DNA from: Gordonia sp. OPL2
GTDB taxonomy: Bacteria; Actinomycetota; Actinomycetes; Mycobacteriales; Mycobacteriaceae
Assembly: GCF_003797825.1 (NCBI RefSeq)
Contig: NZ_RKME01000007.1
Span: forward strand, 62,001 to 126,000
Length of the DNA: 64,000 bases
Direction: 5' to 3'
Part shown: piece after piece, positions 36,440-45,134 of the stretch
How the letters are laid out: the number at the start of each line of letters is the position of its first letter
Position numbering within the stretch: the stretch's first letter is position 1
Made by a program: the position numbers and the translations under genes
The notes under the pieces: generated by a model
Databases searched by the model: none
Told to the model about the DNA's origin: nothing
The model's input: the letters and a program-made list of their open reading frames with translations, nothing else

Positions 36440-36883
36440 TCACCAGTGCCAGGCGTCGCCGCCAACGTTGGCGATGGTGCGTTGCAGGACCCGGATGGTG
36501 GTCTCGTACTCGTCGTCGGAGATGCCCTGACGGCGCTCGGCCTCCAGCTCACGTTGCACGCCGGCCGCGACCTCGAACTGCGCTCGTCCCATCTCCGTCC
36601 ACCGGAGACGCCCGCCGCGCCGTTCGATCCATCGCTTCCCGAGGGCGCTGTCGATGGCCTCGAGGATCGTGCCGTCGCCGGCGTTGGGTCCGACCGTCGC
36701 GATCATCGTGTCGTCATCGAGGCCGGCCGGATGCAGCGACAGCTGATGCAACACCCACCATTCGGGCTGCGCGACGCCGACATCGGCCAGGCGAGATCGG
36801 GTTCGCCGTCCGATCGCCTCACCAGCACGAACCGTCCAGAACCCGATGGGTTGCCGCAGTGGCGGCTGCATTTCTCTGGTCAT
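36440..36883 (-). CDS. MarR-family transcriptional regulator
   Basis: The 147-residue protein has the winged-helix layout of MarR proteins: an N-terminal helix (GFWTVRAGEAIGRRTRSRL), the core QPEWWVLHQLSLHP, a recognition region around GDGTILEAIDSALGKRWIERR and a wing GRLRWTEMGRAQFE, then a C-terminal dimer helix. Its promoter at 36891 has a 19-bp spacer filled by a MerR/SoxR-like dyad, and the ATG follows the -10 by 7 nt, so the mRNA is leaderless. It is divergent from the ketopantoate-reductase-like gene, its likely partner or target. Confidence 0.82.
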   Translation of the reverse strand: MTREMQPPLRQPIGFWTVRAGEAIGRRTRSRLADVGVAQPEWWVLHQLSLHPAGLDDDTMIATVGPNAGDGTILEAIDSALGKRWIERRGGRLRWTEMGRAQFEVAAGVQRELEAERRQGISDDEYETTIRVLQRTIANVGGDAWHW

Positions 36884-36890
36884 GGGCCCG

Positions 36891-36921
36891 ACGGTAGAAC
36901 CTCATGTTCACTTGAGGTCAA
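36891..36921 (-). promoter_or_regulatory. MerR/SoxR-type promoter-operator of the MarR gene
   Basis: On the minus strand TTGACC (36916-36921), a 19-nt spacer and TACCGT (36891-36896) lie 7 nt before the ATG. The spacer is occupied by the dyad ACCTCATGTTCACTTGAGGT (plus strand 36899-36918), which differs at only two positions from the SoxR-type core CCTCAAGTTAACTTGAGG. A 19-bp spacer with a central dyad is the hallmark of MerR-family activation. The regulator itself is not adjacent. Confidence 0.65.
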
Positions 36922-36955
36922 GGATGGAGTACGCCGATCCCACTCTGCTGATCCC

Positions 36956-36961
36956 TACTCT
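36956..36961 (+). promoter_or_regulatory. -10 element before the PanE-like gene
   Basis: TACTCT is followed by 7 nt (GGAGACC) and GTG at 36969. This fits a leaderless start, although GGAG could also act as a short ribosome site for a longer transcript. Confidence 0.35.
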
Positions 36962-36968
36962 GGAGACC

Positions 36969-37982
36969 GTGCGTTTCGTCATCTACGGGGCCGGCGCCAT
37001 CGGCGGTGTGATCGGCGGCCACCTGTTCCGGGCCGGCATCCCCACCACCGTGATCGCCCGGGGCGACCACCTAGCGGCCATCCGCGACCGCGGCCTCACC
37101 CTCGACCTGGCCGAAGGCCCGGAGACACTCGCCGTCCCGGCCGCCGCGAACGCCTCCGAGGTCGAGTGGACCGACGACACCGTCGTCCTCATCTGCGTGA
37201 AGTCGCAGCAGACGGCCGCGGTCCTCGACGATCTCCAGGCTCATGCGCCGCGGACCACGCCGATCGTGTCCGCACAGAACGGCGTCGCCAACGAGCCCGC
37301 CATCTTGCGCCGCTTCCCGCACACTTATTCGATCTGCGTGATGCTGCCCGCGCTCCATCTCGAGCCCGGTGTCGTGGTGCAGGGATCGTCGGCGGCGCCC
37401 GGTATCCTCGACGTCGGCCGTTTTCCCGCGGGTGTCGACCACGATGACCGCGCCGGCACCGATGACACCGCCGCCGACATCTCCCGCAGCCTTCGCGCGG
37501 CAGGATTCCAGTCAGAGCCCCGCGAGAACATCATGGCCTGGAAGTACCGCAAGCTCATCCTCAATCTCGGGAACGGCATCGACGCCACCTACCGCCGCGA
37601 CGGCGACGACGGCAACGGCAACGGCGACGACATCGGCGAGTTGATGCGACGCGCACGCGCCGAAGGTAAGGCCGTACTCGACGCCGCCGGTATCGACGTG
37701 GTCAGCGACGCCGTCGACAAGGAGCGACGCGGCCACCACATCGTCCGCCGCGACACCGGTGAGGACAGCATCGGCAGCTCCACCTGGCAAAGCGTCACAC
37801 GCGGAGCACCGAACAGTGAGATCGACTACCTGACAGGGGAAATCGTTCTCCTCGGCCGACTCCACGGCGTACCGACCCCGGTCAACGAACTGATCCAGGA
37901 GGACACGACACGGCTCGTCGTCGACGGCCTCGAGCCGGGAAGTCTCGACCCGGCTCGAGCACTCGAGCGGCTCAACCCCTAG
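36969..37982 (+). CDS. Ketopantoate reductase-family protein (PanE/ApbA)
   Basis: The 337-residue product starts with the dinucleotide-binding motif VIYGAGAIGGVIGGHL and has the family's second half with WKYRKLILNLGNGIDA and a Lys/Glu region typical of 2-dehydropantoate 2-reductases. Beyond panE itself, this family includes many oxidoreductases of unknown substrate. GTG at 36969 brings the Rossmann motif to the N-terminus as usual; ATG at 36924 would add 15 residues. A run GDDGNGNGDDIGE near 215 is an unusual acidic, glycine-rich insertion. Confidence 0.8.
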   Translation: MRFVIYGAGAIGGVIGGHLFRAGIPTTVIARGDHLAAIRDRGLTLDLAEGPETLAVPAAANASEVEWTDDTVVLICVKSQQTAAVLDDLQAHAPRTTPIVSAQNGVANEPAILRRFPHTYSICVMLPALHLEPGVVVQGSSAAPGILDVGRFPAGVDHDDRAGTDDTAADISRSLRAAGFQSEPRENIMAWKYRKLILNLGNGIDATYRRDGDDGNGNGDDIGELMRRARAEGKAVLDAAGIDVVSDAVDKERRGHHIVRRDTGEDSIGSSTWQSVTRGAPNSEIDYLTGEIVLLGRLHGVPTPVNELIQEDTTRLVVDGLEPGSLDPARALERLNP

Positions 37983-38009
37983 ACCCCGAGACACTAGACA
38001 CCTAGACCC

Positions 38010-38540
38010 CTAGGTCCCCGACACGAACGTCCCCGGCCGTATCACCGCATCATCGCCCAACGGCCTTGTCACCGACCATCTCTCGGTGAGCGTGCTCGCC
38101 GACATCTTCCACTGCCCACCCTCGACGATGTATTCATCGTCGTACTCGCCGGTCATCAAAGTCTCCGTACGATCGGCCAGATTGACCTGCCGGAATTTCA
38201 GCGTCCACCGGCCGGTCGCCGTCGTCTCGGACGTGAGCGTGATGTCGGGATGCAGCCCGTGGTGCATGTCGAAGATGACGTACTCGCCGTCGACCTGATG
38301 CAGCGCGACCTGGGCGAAGATCGCGGCCATCGGCTCGGCGTCGTCGTACGCGCCGAGCGGCCCGTAATCGATCCGGGCACCCGAGGCGATGAAGCAGTCA
38401 CGGAAACCCCTGGGGTCCTTGCCATCGCATGCCCGCCAGTAGCGATGCTTCAGTTGCTTGATCGCCTCGATCCGATCGAGGTCGTCGAGGCGGCGGGCCA
38501 GGTCTGCGGGGGTGTCGGCGGCACCATCGTGTGCAGGCAT
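38010..38540 (-). CDS. SnoaL-like / NTF2-fold protein
   Basis: The 176-residue protein has the NTF2/SnoaL pattern: IEAIKQLKHRYWRACDGKDPRGFRDCFI near residue 25, IFDMHHGLHPDITL in the middle, and a strand-rich end. Such cone-shaped barrels serve as dehydratases, isomerases or binding proteins. It ends 27 bp from the convergent PanE-like gene; between them ACCTAG and CTAGGT repeats could form a short hairpin. Substrate unknown. Confidence 0.8.
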   Translation of the reverse strand: MPAHDGAADTPADLARRLDDLDRIEAIKQLKHRYWRACDGKDPRGFRDCFIASGARIDYGPLGAYDDAEPMAAIFAQVALHQVDGEYVIFDMHHGLHPDITLTSETTATGRWTLKFRQVNLADRTETLMTGEYDDEYIVEGGQWKMSASTLTERWSVTRPLGDDAVIRPGTFVSGT

Positions 38541-38555
38541 GGGACCACCCTAGGA

Positions 38556-38951
38556 CTACGCCCCTGCCGTGCAGGCCCAGATGATCGTCCGCGATCCCGG
38601 GCCCGACTTGCTCGCGGCGGTGACCTCGGCGGCCCGCCGGGTCGGCGCGTAAGCCCAGCCCCAGCGACGGGTGGACGGTTGCTGGGTGACGGCGCCGCAG
38701 TTGCGGTCCATCTGCACCACCCACTGGCAATCGGAGGCGCCGCACTTGGCCTCGGCGGCACGCTTGGCCGCGGTCGAGGTCGAGTAGTTGATGGCGTAGG
38801 CGGTGTTGCCGGTGCGCGGGGACACGGCGATGGCGCCGTAGATGTGGCCGGTGTCGGCGTTGGCCTCGGCCGGGACGGTGAGCAGTGTGGCGCCGGCAGC
38901 AGCGGCGAGCAGTCCGGCGGCGGCGGTGCGCTTGAGGGTGGTGGTGGCCAT
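38556..38951 (-). CDS. Secreted DUF4189 protein
   Basis: The 131-residue product has a Sec signal peptide cleaved near ANADTG (about residue 33). The mature part matches DUF4189: YGAIAVSPRTGNTAYAINYSTSTAAKRAAEAKC, followed by CQWVVQM and conserved cysteines (C68, C73, C82, C126 approximately) that can form disulfides. DUF4189 domains are common in secreted mycobacterial proteins of unknown function. It has no coupled neighbour. Confidence 0.82.
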   Translation of the reverse strand: MATTTLKRTAAAGLLAAAAGATLLTVPAEANADTGHIYGAIAVSPRTGNTAYAINYSTSTAAKRAAEAKCGASDCQWVVQMDRNCGAVTQQPSTRRWGWAYAPTRRAAEVTAASKSGPGSRTIIWACTAGA

Positions 38952-39136
38952 GTCGGTACTCCTTCATGTGGGGCGCGCGATCGGGGTGTCTCGCGCTGTC
39001 ATGAATTGGTCGCATCCGGATGTGTGAAATGTTCCCGAGGATGTCCGATCCGCCGGCGAGGGCGGGTGGAGCCGACCGGGGGACGCCGGCTCCACCCTCG
39101 CAACAGTTGTCGAACGTGCTGGTCAGGGCGTTACGC

Positions 39137-39547
39137 TCACAGCACGATGCAGACGAAGCCGGTGTTGATGCCGCGCCGGACCTGGACCGTGGTGTAGCGG
39201 ATCGGCCCGTTGCCGGTGCCCTGCTGTGCACTGATGGTGTGCGTGCCGCGGGTGGTGGGCGTCCACTTGATGGTGGCGACTCCACCGGATACCGGGACGG
39301 GACTGCCCGCGATGAGTGCGCCGTTGTCCCAGAACCGCACCGTGTTGGGTCCGGTGACCGGGGCGACGACGTCATAGGTACAGCTCGTCCCGATCTTGCC
39401 GCCGGGTCCCGGGGTCACCGAGACGCTGGTGGTCTGGGCCGAGGCGGGCGCGGCGAGGACGAGGGTGGCGGCGCCTGCCGCCGCGGCGAGGGTTGCCATT
39501 GCTGCGGTCGCGTGGGACCGGCGCCATGACGTAGAGGTGGTGGACAT
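39137..39547 (-). CDS. Secreted Ig-like small protein
   Basis: The 136-residue protein has a long signal peptide ending in APASAQ (about residue 38). The mature part is beta-rich and Ig-like: TSCTYDVVAPVTGPNTVRFWDNG, GGVATIKWTPTTRGTHTISA and a C-terminal Cys near the end (GFVCIVL), suggesting a disulfide between two cysteines. Role unknown; possibly a wall-associated or adhesive protein. The start at 39547 gives the complete signal peptide. Confidence 0.75.
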   Translation of the reverse strand: MSTTSTSWRRSHATAAMATLAAAAGAATLVLAAPASAQTTSVSVTPGPGGKIGTSCTYDVVAPVTGPNTVRFWDNGALIAGSPVPVSGGVATIKWTPTTRGTHTISAQQGTGNGPIRYTTVQVRRGINTGFVCIVL

Positions 39548-39690
39548 GATGACTCCTGATGGGTGACTGTGCGGCGGGGATCTCCGCACCCGTCGAGCGT
39601 GTCCACCGGGCGTGCCGGGGTAACGCGTAGGCAACTACGCAGGTTGTACGAACAACCGATACCCGCGACTCGTCGGCCTACCCGCTGCCC

Positions 39691-40242
39691 TCAGACGAAG
39701 AGCGGCACCACCGTGTGCGGTTCCGCACCGGGATACCGGTCGACGACCTTGTTCAGCTCGAACTGCATGTAGAGCAGGTTCGTACCGAACACAAAGGCCA
39801 GCACCCAGCTCAGTGCGGGTGAGCAGGTCGGCGGCAGACCCGCCGCCACCTGCGCGTCACGGATGCGCTTGCCGGCGTTGTGATAGCTGATCAGCGGCGC
39901 GATGATGGTCCAGCTCAGCAGCAGCAGCACGAGCATCGGTCCGACGACGGGGATCTGCCGACGCCGGTCGAACTCGGCCATCTCCTTGTGGATCTTGTAG
40001 TACCAGACGAAGTAGTAGATGCCGAGGGTGATCAGCGGCAGCCCGATCCAGACGGCAAACGGGTTGCGGCGCTTCATCGCCAGACCCGACGACACCGCCA
40101 CCGGCTCCGGCCGCATCGGCGGGATGGGCGCGATCGGCTGGCGGACAGACTGGTCGAACGGCTCAGGGGCACGCTCGACGGGCTGCCGCGTGTTCTCCGG
40201 CATCGAGTCGGCGGGGTTCGGAGGAGTGGTCGCATCAGACAT
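39691..40242 (-). CDS. DUF4234 membrane protein
   Basis: The 183-residue protein has a Pro-rich cytoplasmic N-terminus (about 60 residues), then the DUF4234 pattern KRRNPFAVWIGLPLITLGIYYFVWYYKIHKEM and about three or four membrane helices. Function is unknown. The ATG at 40242 is chosen because the frame upstream to 40305 reads as non-coding. Confidence 0.8.
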   Translation of the reverse strand: MSDATTPPNPADSMPENTRQPVERAPEPFDQSVRQPIAPIPPMRPEPVAVSSGLAMKRRNPFAVWIGLPLITLGIYYFVWYYKIHKEMAEFDRRRQIPVVGPMLVLLLLSWTIIAPLISYHNAGKRIRDAQVAAGLPPTCSPALSWVLAFVFGTNLLYMQFELNKVVDRYPGAEPHTVVPLFV

Positions 40243-40335
40243 GACGAGGACTCGATTCGGGCCGGTGGGACGGACGTATGTCCTATCGGCAGCATGCGAC
40301 GGCACGTGACAGCATCGTCGGAGAACACCGATGAA

Positions 40336-40845
40336 TCACACGATCAGATGACCGGGTGCGCAACCGAGTTCCACGGTCAGCGCATTCCACCGGATGCCGT
40401 ACGCACGTTCCACCTCGCCGACCGCTTGATACTCGACGGGACCGGTGTAACTCACGCTGAACCAGCCATCGTGCTTCGTCGGTGTCAGAGTCTCCCGCTG
40501 GACGAGATGTCCGCGACGTCTGACCCGCACGTCACCTTCCGGCTGTGTGCGATAGTCGATCCACAGGTAACGGTCCCAGACCAGGCAACCAGTCAGCGTC
40601 ATCTCCCCGATGTCGCCATCGCCGGTACCGATGACTGTGCTGAATCCACCGCCGAGGTGGGCGATACGTTCGGTCCGTCCGCCGACCTGCTGGGCCTCGA
40701 CCTGAACCTTCAGTGTTGTACACACTTCCGGGGGAAGCTCCATCGTGTCCGGACTCGCCCAGAATGTCGTCGGAGCGCAGATCGCCCCTGATTTCGGTTC
40801 GTCCGGCCACGGTTCGAGATCTTCCAACATCCACAGATCCGACAC
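40336..40845 (-). CDS. Hypothetical protein
   Basis: The 169-residue product begins at GTG 40845 with MSDLWMLEDLEPWPDEP and shows alternating strands (RRRGHLVQRETLTP, GWFSVSYTGPVEYQ). No signal peptide, membrane segment or recognised motif is seen. CAGGAT lies 6 nt before the GTG, so the transcript may be leaderless. It is divergent from the AlkA-like gene with a 66-bp gap. Confidence 0.6.
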   Translation of the reverse strand: MSDLWMLEDLEPWPDEPKSGAICAPTTFWASPDTMELPPEVCTTLKVQVEAQQVGGRTERIAHLGGGFSTVIGTGDGDIGEMTLTGCLVWDRYLWIDYRTQPEGDVRVRRRGHLVQRETLTPTKHDGWFSVSYTGPVEYQAVGEVERAYGIRWNALTVELGCAPGHLIV

Positions 40846-40911
40846 GGGTCGATCCTGTCATCCGACCGACGTACCGTCGACACCATTACCCGACCGACAG
40901 ATCGGACCACC

Positions 40912-41751
40912 ATGACCAGCACACACACCGTGCGGCGCGAAGTCCTCGGACCGTGGTCGATCGATGTCAGTCGAGAGTTCTGGGAGGGATTCACCCCGGC
41001 AGCGTTGGATTCCGACCAGCGATCGGGCACGTTGTCGACAGTGTTCCGGGTCGACGCCGACTGGTCGTCGGCGCAGGTCACCGTCGCCCAGCGGGGACAG
41101 GTCGCCGAGCTGTCGCTCACCGGGGCCGGCGACCTCGATGCGGCCGCCGAGCAGACCGCCTGGTTCCTCGCGCTCGACGTCGACGCGCAGGACTGGCCCG
41201 CCGTCGGCGACCGTGATCCGGTGATCGGCCGTGCGCAAGAGCAGCTTCCGGGTCTGCGGCCATGCGGGTTCCACTCGGCCTACGAGGCGGCCGCGTGGGC
41301 GGTCCTCTCCCAGCGTGTCCGGATGGAACAGGCAGCTGCCCTCCGACGACGGCTCATCGAGCACCACGGCGACGACGGCGCGTTTCCCGCCCCAGAACGA
41401 CTGCGCGCGCTCGACCTCGACCTGCCCGGCCGCAAGGCCGAGTATCTGCACGCCGTCGCCGACGCCGCACTCGACGGTCACCTCGACACGGCCCGCCTGC
41501 GCTCGATGTCACCGGAGGAGGCGATCGAGTCGGTGCAGTCGATCACCGGGATCGGTCCGTTCGCGGCCGAACTCATCGTGCTCCGCGGCGCCAACGCGCC
41601 CGACGCCGTGCCGTCACACGAACGGCGACTCGAGGCCGAGGTCACCGATCTCTACGGCTCCGATCGGTCCGTCGCGGAGGTGTCGGAATTGTGGCGCCCC
41701 TTCCGCACCTGGGCGTCGGTGTACTTACGCGCCCTGCGTGAACTCCGGTGA
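40912..41751 (+). CDS. DNA-3-methyladenine glycosylase-like HhH protein
   Basis: The 279-residue protein follows the AlkA layout: a beta-rich N-terminal domain, then helical HhH-GPD core with SAYEAAAWAVLSQRVRMEQAAALRRRL near residue 125, the hairpin ITGIGPFAAELIVLRGANAPD near 212 and the tail ELWRPFRTWASVYLRAL. AlkA enzymes remove alkylated bases. In them the catalytic Asp follows the hairpin (P-x-x-D in many members); here the aligned segment is VPSHERRL, with Glu or His in its place. It may be a variant enzyme or a DNA binder without normal activity. Confidence 0.8.
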   Translation: MTSTHTVRREVLGPWSIDVSREFWEGFTPAALDSDQRSGTLSTVFRVDADWSSAQVTVAQRGQVAELSLTGAGDLDAAAEQTAWFLALDVDAQDWPAVGDRDPVIGRAQEQLPGLRPCGFHSAYEAAAWAVLSQRVRMEQAAALRRRLIEHHGDDGAFPAPERLRALDLDLPGRKAEYLHAVADAALDGHLDTARLRSMSPEEAIESVQSITGIGPFAAELIVLRGANAPDAVPSHERRLEAEVTDLYGSDRSVAEVSELWRPFRTWASVYLRALRELR

Positions 41752-41762
41752 GTGTCGCAGCT

Positions 41763-43304
41763 TCACACGGTTGTCGGTGTGCGATCGGACTGCGCCGACC
41801 TCACCTCGTCACCCGCCACGGCGCGGAAGTCGCGAGTGAAGTCGATCGACCGCATCTGCGCGATGAACTGGGTCGCGAACCCGGGGAACATGGTGGCGTT
41901 GAAGCCGTCGTCGGTGAGATACCAACTGCGACAGCCCGAGTTCCACGTGGTCCGCTCGAGTCGCTTCTGGATCGACCGGTTGTAGGCGTTCTGTGCAGGC
42001 CGGTGAACATCCAGCAGTTTCAACCCACGGTCGCGGACCAGTGAGATGGCGGTGACGATCGCATCGATCTGGGCCTCCATGTAGACCAGTGCGGAGTTGT
42101 GGCCGGGCCCGGAGTTGGGACCGAAGGTGAAGTACAGATTCGGGTAGCCCGACACCGCGAAACTCTTGTATGCGTACGCACCTCGCGACCACTCGTCGGC
42201 CAGCACACGTCCGTTGCGTCCGCGGATGGGAATCGGCGTGCCCTGTTTGGCGATCTCGAACCCGGTCGCGAACACCAGGCAGTCGAAGCGCCGCTCGATA
42301 CCCTCGACGGTCCGGACACCCTGCTCGCAGATCCGCGCGATGGGCCACGTCACCAGCGTGCAGTTGTCGGCCTGCAGCGCCGGGTAGTAGTCACTGGTCA
42401 TGAGCAGTCGTTTGCACCCGGCCCGGAAGTCCGGGGTCAGCTGCCGCCGCATCCACGGGTCACTCACCTGGGCGCGCAGATTCAGCTGTGCGACGCCCTC
42501 GATCACTCTGGTGAACGGCGAGTTCCACACGGCACCGAGCGCGACGGATTCGTGCCCCCAGAACCACAACCGACGAGCCGCGGCCTGCGCACCGGGCACC
42601 GTCCGATAGACGCGGCGGGTGGTCGACGTGATGCGCCGATCGAGGCGCGGCAGCACCCATCCGGGCGTGCGTTGATAGACGGTCACCTCGGCACCGGCGT
42701 CGACGAGTTTCGGGATGATCTGGACCGCGCTCGCTCCGGTGCCGATCACGCCGACCTTCTTGCCGGCGAAGTCATAGCTGTGATCCCATGCCGCGGAGTG
42801 CATTCGATGTCCGGTGTAGTCGTCGATGCCGGTGATGTCTGGATAGCCGGGCGTCGACAGTGGCCCCGACGCCACCACCACTGTTCGCGCGACGAGTGGC
42901 TCGCGGCCGGCGATGTCGATGCGCCAGATGCCGGTTGCCTCGTCGAACTCCATGCCGGTCGCGAGGTGGGAGTAACGGATGAATCGTTCGAGGTCGTGAT
43001 CGGCGACCATTCGGTCGATGTAGGCGAGGATCTCGTTGCTGCCCGAGTACGTGTGCGACCACTCCGGATTCGGCGCAAAGGAATACGAGTACAGCCGCGA
43101 TGGGATGTCGCAGGCGGCACCGGGATAGACGTTGTCCCGCCACGTCCCGCCGGGCCGCACGTCACGTTCGAGGATCACGAAGTCGTCATGACCCTGCTGG
43201 AGCAGGCGGATCGCGGTCCCGATACCGGCGAACCCGGCGCCGATGATGACGGTCGTCGTGTCGACGGCGGGAGCGGGCATGGGAGCCGAAGCGGGCGTGC
43301 TCAT
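41763..43304 (-). CDS. Flavin monooxygenase / Baeyer-Villiger type, MymA-like
   Basis: The 513-residue enzyme has the FAD motif GAGFAGIG near residue 22, the family fingerprint GHRMHSAAWDHSYDFAGK near 165 (G-x-x-x-H-x-x-x-W-D) and the NADP motif GTGASAVQ near 188. Such enzymes insert oxygen next to ketones or oxidise S/N atoms. With the lipase, SDR and diiron genes upstream it resembles the mycobacterial mymA operon, which modifies cell-wall or fatty substrates under acid stress. Start overlaps the upstream stop (ATGA). Confidence 0.88.
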   Translation of the reverse strand: MSTPASAPMPAPAVDTTTVIIGAGFAGIGTAIRLLQQGHDDFVILERDVRPGGTWRDNVYPGAACDIPSRLYSYSFAPNPEWSHTYSGSNEILAYIDRMVADHDLERFIRYSHLATGMEFDEATGIWRIDIAGREPLVARTVVVASGPLSTPGYPDITGIDDYTGHRMHSAAWDHSYDFAGKKVGVIGTGASAVQIIPKLVDAGAEVTVYQRTPGWVLPRLDRRITSTTRRVYRTVPGAQAAARRLWFWGHESVALGAVWNSPFTRVIEGVAQLNLRAQVSDPWMRRQLTPDFRAGCKRLLMTSDYYPALQADNCTLVTWPIARICEQGVRTVEGIERRFDCLVFATGFEIAKQGTPIPIRGRNGRVLADEWSRGAYAYKSFAVSGYPNLYFTFGPNSGPGHNSALVYMEAQIDAIVTAISLVRDRGLKLLDVHRPAQNAYNRSIQKRLERTTWNSGCRSWYLTDDGFNATMFPGFATQFIAQMRSIDFTRDFRAVAGDEVRSAQSDRTPTTV

Positions 43305-44218
43305 GCGACCGGCTCGTAGGTCAGTTCCTTCGACCAGGTCGGCTGCGGTCGCAGCAGGGCTCGCGGATAGTGATCGGTCAGCTTGACCATGGCATCGGCG
43401 AAGTAGTGATAAGGGCTGTCCCGGTTGATGACCCACCCCGCGTGATACTTCAGGACCTGATAGGTGAGCAGTCTCGTCCCCTTGCCACGCTCGCCGTTCT
43501 TCGTGAATCGCTTCATCGCCTCGTAGAGCCGCTCCTCCTTCAGTCCCATGTCGACGATGTTGTCGCGCATCTTGTTCAGCAGCGGCACGTACATCAGGGC
43601 GCCGATCAGAACGCCCGGCGACGCGACCGTACCGACCGCCTCGACGATCAGCTTGCGCAACCGCGCGTTCCCGATCATGTCCAGGGCGTGGAAATCCACG
43701 GCGAGGTGGCGTGATTCGTCGGCGTTGATCTTGCGGAACGCCTCGTGACAGACCGGGTCCTGCACCTCCTCGAGGAGGAACTTGAGCAGGGCACCGTCGA
43801 GTGCGACCTCCAACATGGGGATCACCGTGCCCAGCACCGACAACGACATCCGATCGGAGAAGGTGTCGAGCCATTCGATGGCGAGGCGGATGTTGACGTT
43901 GGGCTCGGGCACCTCGTCGTCCTCGAGCATCCCCCACCGTCGCATCAGCGCGAGTTCGGCGTTGGCATGCTTCTGCTCTTCGGCGTGAAAGTAGCGGTAG
44001 ATCTCGGCGAGGGTGTCGTCGGGGGCCTTCTTGGCGAGCGCGGCGAACCCACGGGCGCCGACGTTCTCGATCCACACCAGATCGGCCATGAACGCCTTGA
44101 GTTTCGGCTTCTGCTCGTCGGTGATCAGCTCGGCACCGGGCGCCTCCCAGTCGATGTCGGCAAGCGCCCACTGGCGGTCCTTGATGGTCTGCAGCATGTC
44201 CTCGAGGATGATGGGCAT
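43301..44218 (-). CDS. Ferritin-like diiron protein
   Basis: The 305-residue helical protein has two metal-binding motifs of the diiron type: YFHAEEQKHANAEL near residue 80 (E-E-x-x-H) and INADESRHLAVDF near 180 (D-E-S-R-H). Additional Glu residues in the preceding helices complete the site. Members of this actinobacterial group are often annotated as reductases or metal-dependent hydrolases; an oxygenase or desaturase-like role is more plausible from the motifs. It is coupled by overlap to the monooxygenase gene and follows the SDR gene with 1 bp between. GGAAGGAG precedes the ATG. Confidence 0.8.
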   Translation of the reverse strand: MPIILEDMLQTIKDRQWALADIDWEAPGAELITDEQKPKLKAFMADLVWIENVGARGFAALAKKAPDDTLAEIYRYFHAEEQKHANAELALMRRWGMLEDDEVPEPNVNIRLAIEWLDTFSDRMSLSVLGTVIPMLEVALDGALLKFLLEEVQDPVCHEAFRKINADESRHLAVDFHALDMIGNARLRKLIVEAVGTVASPGVLIGALMYVPLLNKMRDNIVDMGLKEERLYEAMKRFTKNGERGKGTRLLTYQVLKYHAGWVINRDSPYHYFADAMVKLTDHYPRALLRPQPTWSKELTYEPVA

Positions 44219-44219
44219 G

Positions 44220-45134
44220 TCACACTCCTTCCGGGATGCGCTTGCGCGCCGTGGTTGTCGCTGATACTGCGGTTGTGACTGTCGCTGCGGCCGAATCTGT
44301 TTCGGTGGTCGCGAGCTGCGGCTGGAGTCGGTGGAGGAGACCGGCGCCGAAGGTGTAGGTGCGCGGCATGAGCCGCTTGACGAGCCAGATCGCCTTGGCG
44401 TCGAACTGCGGGACGACGTAGAGCCGCCCTCGGTCGTTGGCGTCGAGTGTCCCTCGCGCAACCTGTTCCGCGGATTTGCCGGTGCGTCGCATGAGGGCCT
44501 CTGCCACCTTCAACGCCTCACCGGTGATCCGGCCGTCGGCGGCGACGTTGGTCTGCACGAACGTCGGACACAGCACGGTGACCGCCAGATCCGTTCCGGA
44601 CAGTTCAGCCGCGATCGTCTCCGACAGTGCGAGCACGCCAGCCTTGCCCACGTTGTAGGCGGCCATCCCGGGCGCCGCGGAGAACGCCGCCGCCGACGCC
44701 ACGTTGATCAGCCCTCCCCGACCGGATTCACGGAGTTGCGGCAGAAAGAGTTCGGAGCCGTAGACCATGCCACGGAGGTTGATGTCGAGGGCCCATCGCC
44801 AGTCGTCGAGGCCGATGCAACCCACCGCTTTTCCGCCGATCCCGACTCCGGCGTTGTTGATCATCAGGCTGGTCGGGCCGCCGAGGAGTTCGGGAGCCCG
44901 TTCGGCGAGGGTCTGCAGGTCGTCGACGTCAGCGACATCGCAGAAGATGGCGGTGCCCTCGCCGCGGCCGATCTCGTCGATCAGCTTGACGGTGTCGTTG
45001 GCGCGGTCGATGTCGATGTCGGCGCACAACACTCGACTCCCACGCCGGGCGAGTTCGAGGGCGAAGGCGCGTCCGATGCCACTGCCGGCACCGGTGATCA
45101 CAGCCCGTGCGTCGTGAGATCTCCTGGTTGTCAT
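44220..45134 (-). CDS. Short-chain dehydrogenase/reductase
   Basis: The 304-residue protein has the SDR motifs TGAGSGIGRAF near residue 15, NNAG near 93, a Ser at about 147 and YNVGK near 160. It is longer than a classical SDR: a C-terminal extension of about 50 residues is rich in Thr/Ala. The family acts on alcohols/ketones with NAD(P). It is the counterpart of Rv3085 in the mymA operon. The start overlaps the lipase stop (ATGA). Confidence 0.88.
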   Translation of the reverse strand: MTTRRSHDARAVITGAGSGIGRAFALELARRGSRVLCADIDIDRANDTVKLIDEIGRGEGTAIFCDVADVDDLQTLAERAPELLGGPTSLMINNAGVGIGGKAVGCIGLDDWRWALDINLRGMVYGSELFLPQLRESGRGGLINVASAAAFSAAPGMAAYNVGKAGVLALSETIAAELSGTDLAVTVLCPTFVQTNVAADGRITGEALKVAEALMRRTGKSAEQVARGTLDANDRGRLYVVPQFDAKAIWLVKRLMPRTYTFGAGLLHRLQPQLATTETDSAAATVTTAVSATTTARKRIPEGV

